From NCBI GenBank assembly GCA_026724425.1, contig JAIUCV010000655.1, positions 371,429-435,428 of the forward strand: 64,000 nucleotides of DNA. The letters run 5' to 3'. Position numbers and translations under genes: made by a program. Of the stretch, positions 35,830 to 45,993 are shown in pieces (positions within the stretch are counted from its first letter, which is position 1; every line of letters starts with the position of its first letter). The DNA comes from Erythrophleum ivorense. Its lineage: Eukaryota; Streptophyta; Magnoliopsida; Fabales; Fabaceae. The notes below the pieces were generated by a model. The model did not search any database. It had not been told where the DNA came from and was given only the letters and a program-made list of their open reading frames with translations.

Positions 35830-37225
35830 TTGAAATACCTGAATGGAGAGAGGCAGTCTTGGAGGAAATGAGGGCCCTTAAAAGGAATGGGACATGGGAG
35901 GAAGTTGGTCTTCCAAGAGGAAAGAAGCCTGTAGGACGTAAGTGGGTGTTTATAGTGAAATATAATGCTAGTGGCTCTTTTGAAAGATATAAGGCTCTCC
36001 TTGTAGCAAAGAGTTTTACACAAACCTATGGTATGAATTATAAGGAAACATTCACACTTATGGCAAAACTTAACACCATAAGAGTTTTGCTATCTGTGGC
36101 AGCCAACTTAGACTGCCCTCTCCATCAATTTGACATTAAGAACACCTTCTTAAATGGAGAATTGAAGGAAGAGGTGTATATGAAGCTTCTTCCAGGTTTT
36201 GACAAGCAAGAAGGAGAAAATAGGGTGTGTAAGCTAAAAAAGTCACTCTATGGTTTAAAACAATCTCCACGAGTCTGATTTGAAAGATTTACTAGAGTTC
36301 TTAAATCTAAAGGATATATACAAGCTCAATCAGATTAAATTATGTTGACAAAAGGCAATTTTAATTGTCTATGTGAATGATATTGTAGTCACTGGTGATG
36401 ACATAGAGGAGATGGGAAGAATCAAGTCTGCCTTAATAAAGGAGTTTGAAGTTAAAGACTTGGGTGAGATAAAATATTTTCTATGAATGGAAGTGGCTCG
36501 GTCAAAAAGGGGAATTTATATCTCACATAGGAAGTATGTCCTTGATCTTTTGAAGGAAATGGATATGCTTGGGTGTAGACCAAGTACTGTACCTATAAAG
36601 AGTACAAAGTATGAAGATGATGGCAAATTGATTGATCATGAAAAATACCAAAAACTTGTTGGAAGACTGATATACTTATCACACACTAGACCAGATATCG
36701 CATTTGCAATCAGTGTGATAAGTCGCTATATGCATGCACCTAGGGAAGGACATCTTAAGGCTGTCTATAAAATATTAAGATACCTGAAAGGTACTTCAGG
36801 AAGAGGTCTCTTGTTCAAAAGAAGAGATCAAAGAACTATAAAAGTTTACACAGATGCATATTTGGCAAATTCAGTGAGGATAGAAGATCAACTACAGAAT
36901 GTTGTACTTTTGTTTGGGGAAACTTAGTCACGTGGCGAAGTAAGAAACAAAGGGTGATTGTAAGGAGCAATGCTGAAGCTGAGTTCCGAACTGTTACAAA
37001 GGGCATCTGTGAAAGCCTCTGGTTAAAGAAAATATTAACAGGACTACAAATTACTTTGGAGTCACCTATACGACTCTTTTGTAATAATAAGGCAGCTATC
37101 AACATTTTTCACAATCGTGTTTGGCATGATAGAACAAAACATATAGAGGTTTATAGATATTTCATCAAGGAAAACATAGAAGATGGGACTATCTGTCTAA
37201 CTTATATACCAACTAAGAAGTAGAC
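35830..37225 (+). pseudogene. copia reverse transcriptase and RNase H remnant
   Basis: Reverse transcriptase motifs: GRKWVFIVKYNASG, QFDIKNTFLNGEL (usually DVKNAFLHG), SLYGLKQSPR and the catalytic box YVND at 36370-36381 (YVDD expected). RNase H follows (KVYTDAY, AEAEFRTV, CNNKAAI, RTKHIEV, 36840-37150). In-frame stops near 36278, 36339 and 36486 and further frame changes split it. The change of a catalytic Asp to Asn alone would abolish polymerase activity. Confidence 0.9.
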
Positions 37226-37323
37226 CGTTGATGTATTCACAAAGGGGCTTCAAAGGCATTATTTTGAATAATGTATTAGCAAGTTGGATACGATAGATAT
37301 CTATGATCCAACTTGAGGGGGAG

Positions 37324-37526
37324 TGTGGTTAAGATTTGCTTTATTTAGAAAATATTTATTGTAAATATTTTGCTGATTTGGAAGTTAGGCGAGGCTTTAG
37401 GTGGGATTTATTCCCTTTTAGATTTCCTCCCTATTCTTCCACCTCTGTTTCTGTCATTCTTATTATATATGTACAGTACCCTGAGTCAACAATAACAATG
37501 CATTATTCGGCTCTCTCTTACCCATA
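37324..37526 (+). repeat. 3' LTR of the copia element
   Basis: Begins TGTGGTTAAG directly after the purine tract and ends CCCATA (CCCACA in the 5' copy), followed at once by the target duplication CAATC. Confidence 0.92.
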
Positions 37527-37531
37527 CAATC

Positions 37532-39020
37532 TTTCTATAAATTTACCTTTTTTAATTTAAAAAAATTGTTTGTGCATCATGATTGAAGTTCGGGTAACAT
37601 AGAGTATTGCAAGTGTTACTTAAATATTAGATAAGACTATTAAGATGATACGAGTAAAGGATTTTAGCACAATAAGCACCACAATAAAATTAGAGAGATT
37701 TCTTCAGCCCAAAATAAGCCAACATGGAGGAAATTGAAGTAAGAAAACCATTGTATTTTTTTTAAGCATCATTTTAGAAACGTAGTAATTTTTATAAAAT
37801 TATTATTATTATTTTGTAAGAGATGTGAAGTTGACATTTAAAAATATAGTTCAAATTTTATTTAATAAAAATATAATAAATTATATGAATTTTACTTGAA
37901 TTTTATTAAAGTTACATAAATTCTTATTTTATTTTTAAAATATACAATTTTTTTTTCAAAACAAGAAGTTGCATTACATATTTATTTTATTTTATTTTTT
38001 AACTAAAATGCCTTCGATTAACCTAAATACACATTTTTTTGTTAAATTTGATAAAAATGAAATTTATACTTTTTATTTTTATTTATGAATATTTAAAAAT
38101 AAAATCTACTATTTTTTCTTTTTATTTATACATATTAATTAAGTTGATAAGGGATATTTTAATCAAAAAACTAAAAACTAGATTAGAGTGTATATTTTAA
38201 AAATAGAAAGAATATTTATATAATTTCAGTAAAATTAAAAAAAACCGTGTAATTTACTTATAAAAATAAGATAAAATAATATGAATGCTAAAATGTGAAT
38301 TGATTTATGAGTGATTTGATAAGAACTATTGAAAATGCCTAAAAATAAAAAATAAATGGATAAAAATTTTAATAAAAAATATTAACATTAATATCTAAAA
38401 GGAAAAGAATGTAAATGCCTTCATGATTTAGATCTGTGTCCAATTCTAATTAACATTATTAACTAATATGTCATTTCAGGCTTATTTCATTTATCTCAAG
38501 GTATGTTTTCATTGGTCTCCAGTGAAATTTTACCAAATGTTAAGCTTCATATTGTTCTAATTACATTGAAAAATCTTTCAATCTAACATGCTATAGTGAT
38601 TCAAAAAACAAAAGGAACTTTCAAGGCATGAAATTTGAGTTGCATAAGAATTGAAAGAATATAGAATGACAACTCACTCAATGCCCGTGACAAGAAACTA
38701 TACAAAAGGATTTAAATCCTTGAAAGTAATAATTCGAGGAGACATTTTTCAGCTTAAAAAGTGGAAGGGGGGTATTTGCAAATGATCAAAAATTGAAAGG
38801 AGTATTTGTGATTTTGTTTTCTCATCTAAAATAAGCCCCCTTTTCAGACGAAGCAATATAAAAAAAGTTTACTAAATATATGACTTTTATTATCAAATAC
38901 CTCTTGGATTTTTCTCTTTTGTGGACAACTTTTTTAAAACAAAAAAACACTTGGACGAGTTTTTTTTTTAAAAAATATTGTCAATACTGGTTAGTTGGTT
39001 CCAGATCTATAGGTATGGGT
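37532..39020. other. A/T-rich intergenic DNA
   Basis: No gene, transposon terminus or conserved motif recognised between the copia element and the RPL18 promoter. Long A/T-rich stretches at 37740-38390 and 38860-38980. Confidence 0.6.
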
Positions 39021-39030
39021 TGAATAGAAC

Positions 39031-39100
39031 TGGGCCAGGATATCGCTTGGTTGGCCCAGATCCGTGGCAAAGCAGCGAGTGAGGCAGCTCAAAAACCCTA
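39031..39100 (+). promoter_or_regulatory. RPL18 promoter: site II pair and telo-box
   Basis: TGGGCC at 39031-39036 and GGCCCA at 39053-39058 (site II elements), then AAACCCTA (telo-box) at 39093-39100, within 160 bases of the start codon. This pairing is a hallmark of plant ribosomal protein genes and is linked to TCP factors and growth-dependent transcription. Confidence 0.75.
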
Positions 39101-39189
39101 GATTCTCCATTCCACTTCCCATATATATTTCGGCAGTCGAAGCGTCGTCCAAGCAGAGCAGAGAGAGCTTGTCTTCGCCCCAGGCAGCA

Positions 39190-41395
39190 ATGGTTTGTTC
39201 TCCTTCTCCACTTTGTTTCTTTGTGCATTCTTGTCTCTTTGGCTTCTTGCCCTTTGTACCTATGTTTCTTTTTCATTTGTTACACAGGGCATCGATCTTA
39301 AGGCTGGTGGTAAGAGCAAAAAGACCAAAAGAACAGCACCCAAGTCCAATGATATCTACCTCAAGCTCTTGGTCAAGGTCGGTATCGAATTCGAATTCCC
39401 ATTTTTTCTTGTGGAATAATACATTATGTTCTTCAGTTTCACAGAGAAATTAATCAGCCATTTCTTGTCTATGATATATCTGTTCGTGTCAATCAAGTGG
39501 GTGCGTGTGAGAGTATACGGTGACGATCTGATGGGTGTACTTTCACGATGATGATAAATGTGATCCCAGCTCATTATGAGGCCTTCATTATGCGAGGGTC
39601 TGGGAATAGATTTATCCACATTTATCTGAGCCTAAAACACCTCTCGCAATTTGATTCATTTTTCCCACTCAATATTAAAAAGAAAAAACAATTACTAATT
39701 TGGTGACATCATATTGTGGTCAGGTTTTCATTTGGTATAAAGTACGTTAAATGTGTTTTGGGGATTGAATAATTATACCATCCGATAGAATATGTAGTAG
39801 TCTTCATGGCTGCGAGAACTGAAATTCATTCGTTCATTTTCATATGCCTCCTTTTAATCATGTTAATGCAGATCATGTCCATGTTAATTACTGAGTATTT
39901 TAGAGTTTTATCACTATGGTGTTAATTCTAAAGTTCACCTCAGCTTTTTTACATGGAGTTATTCTTGTTATGATGGCAATTTTGTCCTTGTCAAGGAGGA
40001 AAGGTTCCCAATGATGCCTCCTTTAAGCCATGCTAATGCTGATATCAGATGATTTATGCTTACAGTTTATACTGAGGGAACCATTACTCTTTCGTAACTT
40101 TGTTTCTACCTTCAATGTAGAGCTGTGCTCAAGTTTTTCATAGTCATTTTTTAGTGGTTTCAGACCCTTCATTTTCCCCGTGTATTACATAGATCTGTAT
40201 TTAAATGCGAGGTTTACATACTTCATTATATACGTTGAATTAGTCTGATTAATGTTACTTGATCAGCTTTATCGCTTCCTTGTCCGGAGAACTGGTAGCA
40301 ATTTCAATGCTGTAATACTCAAGCGCTTGTTCATGAGTAAGGTTAACAAGCCTCCACTTTCTCTGTCAAGGTTGATAAAGTTTATGAAGGGGAAGGTTAG
40401 ATCTCCATATCTTATTTACTTTTTAAATTTGATTTATAGTAGTTTCCATTAATTTTCTGCTGGAATTTCTCCACGTAGGAAGATAAGATTGCTGTGATTG
40501 TGGGTACTGTGACTGATGATATAAGAGCATATGAAGTTCCACCCTTGAAAGTTACAGCACTCAGGTTTACAGAGACAGCACGAGCCAGAATAGAAAAGGC
40601 AGGTGGTGAATGCTTGACGTTTGACCAGCTTGCTCTTAGGGCCCCTCTGGGGCAGAACACGGTATGTAGCAGTATCACCATGGGTCTATCCCATTTTCTG
40701 AAATATTTGCTTTATCCATGCATAGTGTTCTTGTCAAATATTTCATTGCTGGTTTGGATATCTTTAATAGTGAACATGTTTTTATTTATTTTCATTTCAA
40801 TGTTGTAGATTTTGTTATATCTCTGTAGGCTGTAACATGGGAATTGCAATAGAACGGATTTTGTTTAGTTCTTTAAGCCCTTTGTATTATCTTGATTTGA
40901 AAGCTGGTTAAAAATTTTGATGGAAGTACTGATTGGGTGGTTATCTTAATAACTATCCTCTGATAATTAAAAACTCTGTTGGACGACAGAATGCTATTGA
41001 TTGTACTTGCACAAAATCCTGAATCTTTAATTGGTACTTTTCATTACCTCCCTGTTCACGTTTCAGAATACCCCCACCCCCTTTTTCTAAGCTACTCCGT
41101 CTCCTCTTCCCCATTGCTCCAGCTCTCTAGATGTTTGTGTAATTGCATTGCAGTTTAATTGATTAAACAAGGTTGGAAGATTCAAGATTTGTCAGTTTTT
41201 GGACAGTAAATTTCATCTGTAAAATCTTGGAAGCAGGTCCTTCTTAGGGGTCCAAAGAATGCCCGTGAAGCTGTGAAGCATTTTGGTCCTGCTCCTGGTG
41301 TGCCACACAGCCACACCAAGCCTTATGTTCGATCTAAGGGAAGGAAGTTCGAGAGGGCCAGAGGAAGGAGGAACAGCAAAGGATTTAGGGTTTGA
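39190..41395 (+). CDS. RPL18: 60S ribosomal protein L18 (eL18)
   Basis: Cytosolic large-subunit ribosomal protein. Five coding exons: 39190-39192, 39288-39377, 40267-40395, 40479-40661 and 41237-41395, giving 187 residues, the usual length. The first coding exon contributes only the ATG; the rest of the N-terminus (GIDLKAGGKSKKTKRTAPKS) lies in exon 2. Landmarks are LYRFLVRRTGSNFNAVILKR, FMSKVNKPPLSLSRL, EDKIAVIVGTVTDD, CLTFDQLALRAPLGQNT, VLLRGPKNAREAVKHFGPAP and GVPHSHTKPYVRSKGRKFER, with a basic Arg/Lys-rich end (GRRNSKGFRV). Splice borders are all GT/AG and in phase. A site II/telo-box promoter precedes it, and a long inverted repeat begins about 210 bases after the stop. Confidence 0.96.
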
Positions 41396-41603
41396 GTTCA
41401 TTATAGATGTTTATTTTGGATAGGTGATCTGTGACTTCGAAAACTCAAATTCAAATTTTTGCTGCATCGTGCTGAAGGCAGATGATGTTATTGATTCAGT
41501 TATGGTAAGGTATGAAAACTTTTATGCTTTGGCCCCCAAGATTTCTTGTTCAACTGGTGTCTTTTTAAGTCTATTTTGAAAATTTTTAGTAACTTTTGAT
41601 GGA

Positions 41604-42384
41604 TGTAACATCCTTTGCTTAATTATCTTATTTATTCCTTAAATTAGAATATTTGCAAAATATTATTAGAATATCTTTCTTTACGCACTTTATTTTTATT
41701 TAGAAAGCTGAAAATCTGAATTAAGCTATGGATAACTATTATTAGTAGGGAAGATAAAATCTAACCAGTAAACAACAGCCCACTTTGTACATGGCAATAA
41801 ATATGTGGGAGATCATGCTTTTAGAAAGTTTCTAAAGTTACAAAAGTTTTCCTTCCTCTCCGTTTTTCTCTTGGAACTACATCGGTCCGGGTTAAGACGG
41901 ATAAAAAGGATGTCAATCTATATATATGACTCTAAAGGTGTCTTGAATTGTGGCCATCGTGAATTTTTACCTGTTGCTATTATTATTTAGAATTTTAAAT
42001 TTTTACTATTTTCATAATGTGTCTAAATTATGATGGTTACAATTCAGGTCACCTTTAGAGTCCCAGGAGAGTAATGTAGGGGGGAGGGAATCTTTTTGTA
42101 GCTTCTAAAAAATATGATCTCCCACATAGTCTTTGGCATGTACAAAATGGGGCTGTGTATCTAACTTTTTCCTGCAGTCAAGAAATTTATAATGATGACA
42201 TCGTTTGTGACTCTGTTGCATGCTATTTACTATTTATATTTTATCTTCCCTATTAATAGTTACCTTTAGCTTAAGTCATTTCCAATTTTCTAATTAAAAG
42301 TAAACAGCATAAAGAAGGAAATTCTAATAATATATTGCAAACACTACAAAAAATAAATAAGATAATTAAGCTAAGTACGTTACA
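41604..42384. repeat. long imperfect inverted repeat (foldback), arms about 360 bp, loop about 60 bp
   Basis: The left arm (41604-41967) and right arm (42028-42384) are imperfect reverse complements. Matching landmarks run from outside to inside: TGTAAC and GTTACA; GCTTAATTATCTTATTTATT and AATAAATAAGATAATTAAGC; AGGGAAGATAAAAT and ATTTTATCTTCCCT; TTGTACATG and CATGTACAA; GTGGGAGATCAT and ATGATCTCCCAC; GACTCTAAAGGTG and CACCTTTAGAGTC. There is no transposase or clear target duplication. It may be a foldback/MITE element or a hairpin small-RNA source. It starts about 210 bases after the RPL18 stop, so RPL18 read-through transcripts could include it. Confidence 0.85.
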
Positions 42385-43280
42385 ATGGAAGTAAATAAGT
42401 GGACTAATCCGTGAGATGCTTTGGCGATGAGTTTCGTTTTTTATTGCTTGACTACAATGTTGGAACGACGGATGACAACTTATGGGAGTAAGCTTCCCTA
42501 AATTCCATACGTTATGCTGTCAATTGAGTTACGAATCGTCGCAGTGTTGCTTGTAAGAGGCACAGAGTTTCTTTACTTTTTAAGGTAATAATGTTAGATC
42601 TAAATGAATTCAGTAATGACATCTCAATAAATACCATGCTATCATAAATTAAAAAAAATACGAAAACGGGGGGTCATCTCCAATCCCAGCACCCTCTCCA
42701 TGTCCAACTCTATTCCACGTGGTAGAATGGAGCTCTCTGGGTAATGGTATCCTATGATTCAACCCATTCTTGGATTTCCCCGAGGTGCCGGATGTATAAC
42801 TCTTAACAATTCAGCACAGGAAAAACGCCTTATCCCCAAACATTGGGCAGTAGTAGTTTTACCTGCTACGTATGACACATGCGTATCCAAGCTCAAACTC
42901 TATTCTGTTTGAAGCATTGGGTCAAGGTAAATCGTTTTATACGCTGGAATTAATAGGAAATGCGTCATATGCAACGCAGGTAAAACGCCTTTTCGGTGTC
43001 TCTTCTTGGTGTTGCATTCTCTTCCGTTGGCTTCTAGAGGGAAGCAAAGAGATTAAAGGCGGAGGAAATTATCAAGCCGGCCGAAAGATCTTTAGTTGAC
43101 ACAGCACGAAAAAGTACGGTCATCTCTTTCGGACCACTTCTACCATTATAGGTTGTGTAAAAACAAATCTTTCAGTAACTTATTTATATTTTTCTTAATT
43201 GTTAAGAACTGTTTTCAGAATGCATTTTCTAAAAAATTTTATTTCAAAAATATTTTAAGGAATTAGTTTTATAAATAAAA
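42385..43280. other. intergenic stretch of ordinary complexity, no gene recognised
   Basis: Less A/T-rich than its surroundings. An ORF at 42872-43099 has no known relatives that I can name. A short inverted repeat inside it is listed separately. Confidence 0.4.
42852..42990. repeat. short inverted repeat with TTTTACCTGC core
   Basis: GTAGTTTTACCTGCTACG (from 42855) and the reverse complement of GCAACGCAGGTAAAACGCC (42970-42988) form arms of roughly 30 bases with several mismatches, continuing through CGTATGAC/GTCATATG words, around a loop of about 70 bases. Confidence 0.55.
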
Positions 43281-44345
43281 CTTAACCAGAAATAGACTCT
43301 TGAAACATCAATTTAGAAGTTTGGAACATGTACAATCCGAGGCAGTAAAATGGAAGAGGAACGTACGAGTTGAGATTTCTATAGTAGTTCAAGCCTCCAG
43401 TGAAGCCTGTCTTATCAAATTTAGAAGCATAATAAGTAATAACTCAGCTTGCATTTTGCCTGGCTCCTGTCACACATATTTTTCTTTATTTGAAGAGAAT
43501 GCTAAGTGACGTCAAGAACCAGATCTACCATTGTAGTAATTCTCAAGCCACTGATAAACTCTGATTAGAACTTTCGGCAATTTGGATTTCTAACTACGGG
43601 CAAGAGCATTAAAGGCTTGGTTTATGCAGCACCCGGAAAATAGAAAATAAAATGCATTACTCAAAAAAGATTATTAAATACCCATGCATGCTTTGGCTGA
43701 TTTAGAAAATATCGTTGCAGGAAATAACTAAAGATCGGATTAAAAATAATATAGCTAAATGTGGTGAAACTGTAAGAATTCTGCTATTTGTCGCTTTTAT
43801 TAATTGTGCTTTACAATTTATTAAAAAAATGAATTGTTATAAATGATTTGTGTTGGATAAAAATAAAGAGTTTAATTATATTAATGATATGGGCAGCACA
43901 CTTTATATCGATTGATGCGATTGGGTGGGATAAAAAAATAAATTGTAGGTGCCAACTATTTTTGAATCCTTTGCAGTTTGCAATACTATTTATAGTAAGA
44001 GAGAGACCAAAAAAAAAAAAAAAAACTAGATCCTTTCTCTTGGCCTCATCTTCATTACATTTCTTATGAAATCTAAATCCTTTGGATTAAGATTAGGACA
44101 ATTCAATCTTTTTTATTTTTTAAGTTTAATCATCATTTTTTTAAGTTTGTAACTAAAAAATTATTTTTACTCAGTGTTTTGTTTCTTTTAAATTTTATTT
44201 TTTAAAATGAAAAAAATAGTAAATTTGGACTATCCAAATTGATTTGGACCATTTCAAAGTTTGCATACAGCACGGGAGAGGATCTGATTTGATATTTGAT
44301 GCCATCCACTTCTATTTTTTTATGTTGTATTCCCTCGATCTCTCT
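43281..44345 (-). pseudogene. epoxide hydrolase relic (copy D)
   Basis: Reads as a decayed copy of gene A on the minus strand. 43281-43466 matches the end of exon 2 (words for YYRNLNL and GGLNYY are still visible) plus its start, EPGKM, but about 170 bases in the middle of the exon are deleted. 43467-43775 matches intron 1. Then 44290-44345 matches the first 15-20 codons of exon 1 and the leader, with the start ATG changed to ATC (plus-strand GAT at 44337-44339). Exon 3 and most of exon 1 are missing. It shows that the cluster once reached further left. Confidence 0.8.
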
Positions 44346-44769
44346 CTCTCAAGTTCTTGTTAACTAATATTTTGGTTCATATAGAAGGAAGCAAACTAAA
44401 AGGATGATTGGGATGAAGGAGATAATTCTCAAAGACATTTGCTTGTGAAAGTGAGGAAATAGTCGTGACACCTTAATAATGGGTTTAGATTTTGATTGGT
44501 TAACTATAATGTCAATGAAATGAATGTTAACAATTGCCCATAGTCAATGGTGGAGCCACGTTAATTTGAAGGGGGCATGTGATCCCCACAATATTTTAAA
44601 ATCTGTACATATATAAAATTGAATTTTCATATTATGTCTTCTAATCTCTTTTAAGGGAGAAAGGAAAAAAAATGTAGACTAATGATTGCTTTACTACTTT
44701 AATTTGTATTATTAGATTTACTTATTAATTTAAAACTAAATATTATGTGAGATTATATAGAAATAGATA

Positions 44770-45465
44770 ACATTGTTGGCAGAGCTAGAATCCTAGACTA
44801 GGGGGGCAAAAAAATTCTCAGAATTTCTTTCAATATCTTCTTTAAAAAAAGTTTATTTGTATAGTATATTGTTTAAATAAAATACTTAAGTTAAATAAAA
44901 TTAACTCATTAATAATATCCTGCATTCCCTCCTCCTGAATTTAAAAATAAAATTGAATTTAAATAAATAGAATGCTAAGAATTCCTCTTCATATTAATTT
45001 CAATAACTTTACTACATAAATATCCATAAAGTATATTTACTCAATATTCATATAATACATAATAAAGATACACAAAAAAATTAACCATCATTCAGCGAAT
45101 ATGATAATAGTGTAATGAACAGCCCATAAAAACATTTTGAAAGGAAAACAAAATTTCATGAAACTTAAAAATTTATTTGTTAATTTGCAAAAAAATTTAT
45201 ATACAGAGCACTGCAAAATTTTATCACTCTCAATTTGTAAAAAAAAATGTGATTAAAGCTAAAGGCAAGTTGAAACAAAGGGAGAAAAGTGAAAGGAAAA
45301 TGAAAACACAGGAACAAAAGTAAGAAAAAGAGAAAAAAATTAAATGAAGAAAAAGATAAAAAGATATATGTGTGTGTGTGGAAACAATATACAAAATTAA
45401 CAAATTGAGGAAACAATAGGCCTCCAACAAACCTAGTTCTGTCCTTAAATAACATGCACGACTCA
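44770..45465. mobile_element. insertion of about 0.7 kb beside epoxide hydrolase A, absent from the paired copy C
   Basis: The flanks of this block (GTGAGATTATATAGAAATA on the left, ACTCATTGCCACAA on the right) are contiguous in the duplicated region beside copy C (about 62268-62318), so the block was gained here or lost there. The ends carry weakly inverted phrases (GGCAGAGCTAGAATCCTAG at 44779 and CCTAGTTCTGTCC at 45432-45444). The interior is A/T-rich and noncoding. Confidence 0.55.
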
Positions 45466-45496
45466 TTGCCACAATCAGAAGTATGACAAAATCATT

Positions 45497-45695
45497 AATG
45501 ATGTGTTTGGTTAAATGATGTAACCAACCAAAAAAGTATGAAAAATAAATAGGTAAAATAAAAAATAATTTTTATATTTTTATTTTTAAAATAGTGATTT
45601 GATAATTAAAATAATAATTTAATAAATAAAAAATTATAAAATATAATAAATATTACATAAATTATATAAAAGAAATACAGTTGCAACTCAATGAT
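45497..45695. mobile_element. A/T-rich MITE-like insertion
   Basis: Lies in the 3' flank of gene A and is absent from the matching place beside copy C (GAAATCATTCAAGAGTGCG near 62340). Flanking words TTAATGAT and TCAATGAT may be an imperfect 8-bp target duplication. It begins GTGTTTGGTTAAATGATG; similar sequence occurs at 55905-56105. Confidence 0.5.
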
Positions 45696-45993
45696 AAGAG
45701 TGTGAAGATTTGGTTAACAAACAGCAAAAAGTAACATCGGTGCCATCAAAGCACAAATAGACAACTAGTAGATATTCATATAAACATACCCATATACTAT
45801 TTAACAACACAATTAAAAGAACACTCAACAATTGTATGGTTTCATTTCATTCAAATCATTATTCAATTCAACGGCATACAGCAGAAAGGCTATTGAAATG
45901 AAAATATGCATCTCAACATTGAGTCGAAGGATTAACAAACTAGGACATTGAAATAAACGTAGATAAAGCAGCTGAAAAAAGTTGAGAATCAGA

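Larger units (their letters stand above)
32721..37526 (+). mobile_element. Ty1/copia LTR retrotransposon, complete but inactive
   Basis: 4.8-kb element with two LTRs, a 5-bp target duplication CAATC (32716-32720 and 37527-37531), a primer binding site TGGAATCAGAGC directly after the 5' LTR (32927-32938) and a purine tract GAGGGGGAG just before the 3' LTR. Internal order is gag, protease, integrase, reverse transcriptase, RNase H, which defines copia rather than gypsy. Stops and frameshifts break the polyprotein several times and the reverse transcriptase YVDD box reads YVND. By eye the LTRs differ at roughly one site in eight to ten, mostly transitions, so the insertion is old. It lies about 600 bases after the MCTS1 stop in the same orientation. 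Confidence 0.95.

Noticed and set aside
39007..39276. 89-codon minus-strand ORF opposite the RPL18 promoter
   Set aside because: Antisense shadow of the promoter and first exon; basic, no family features.
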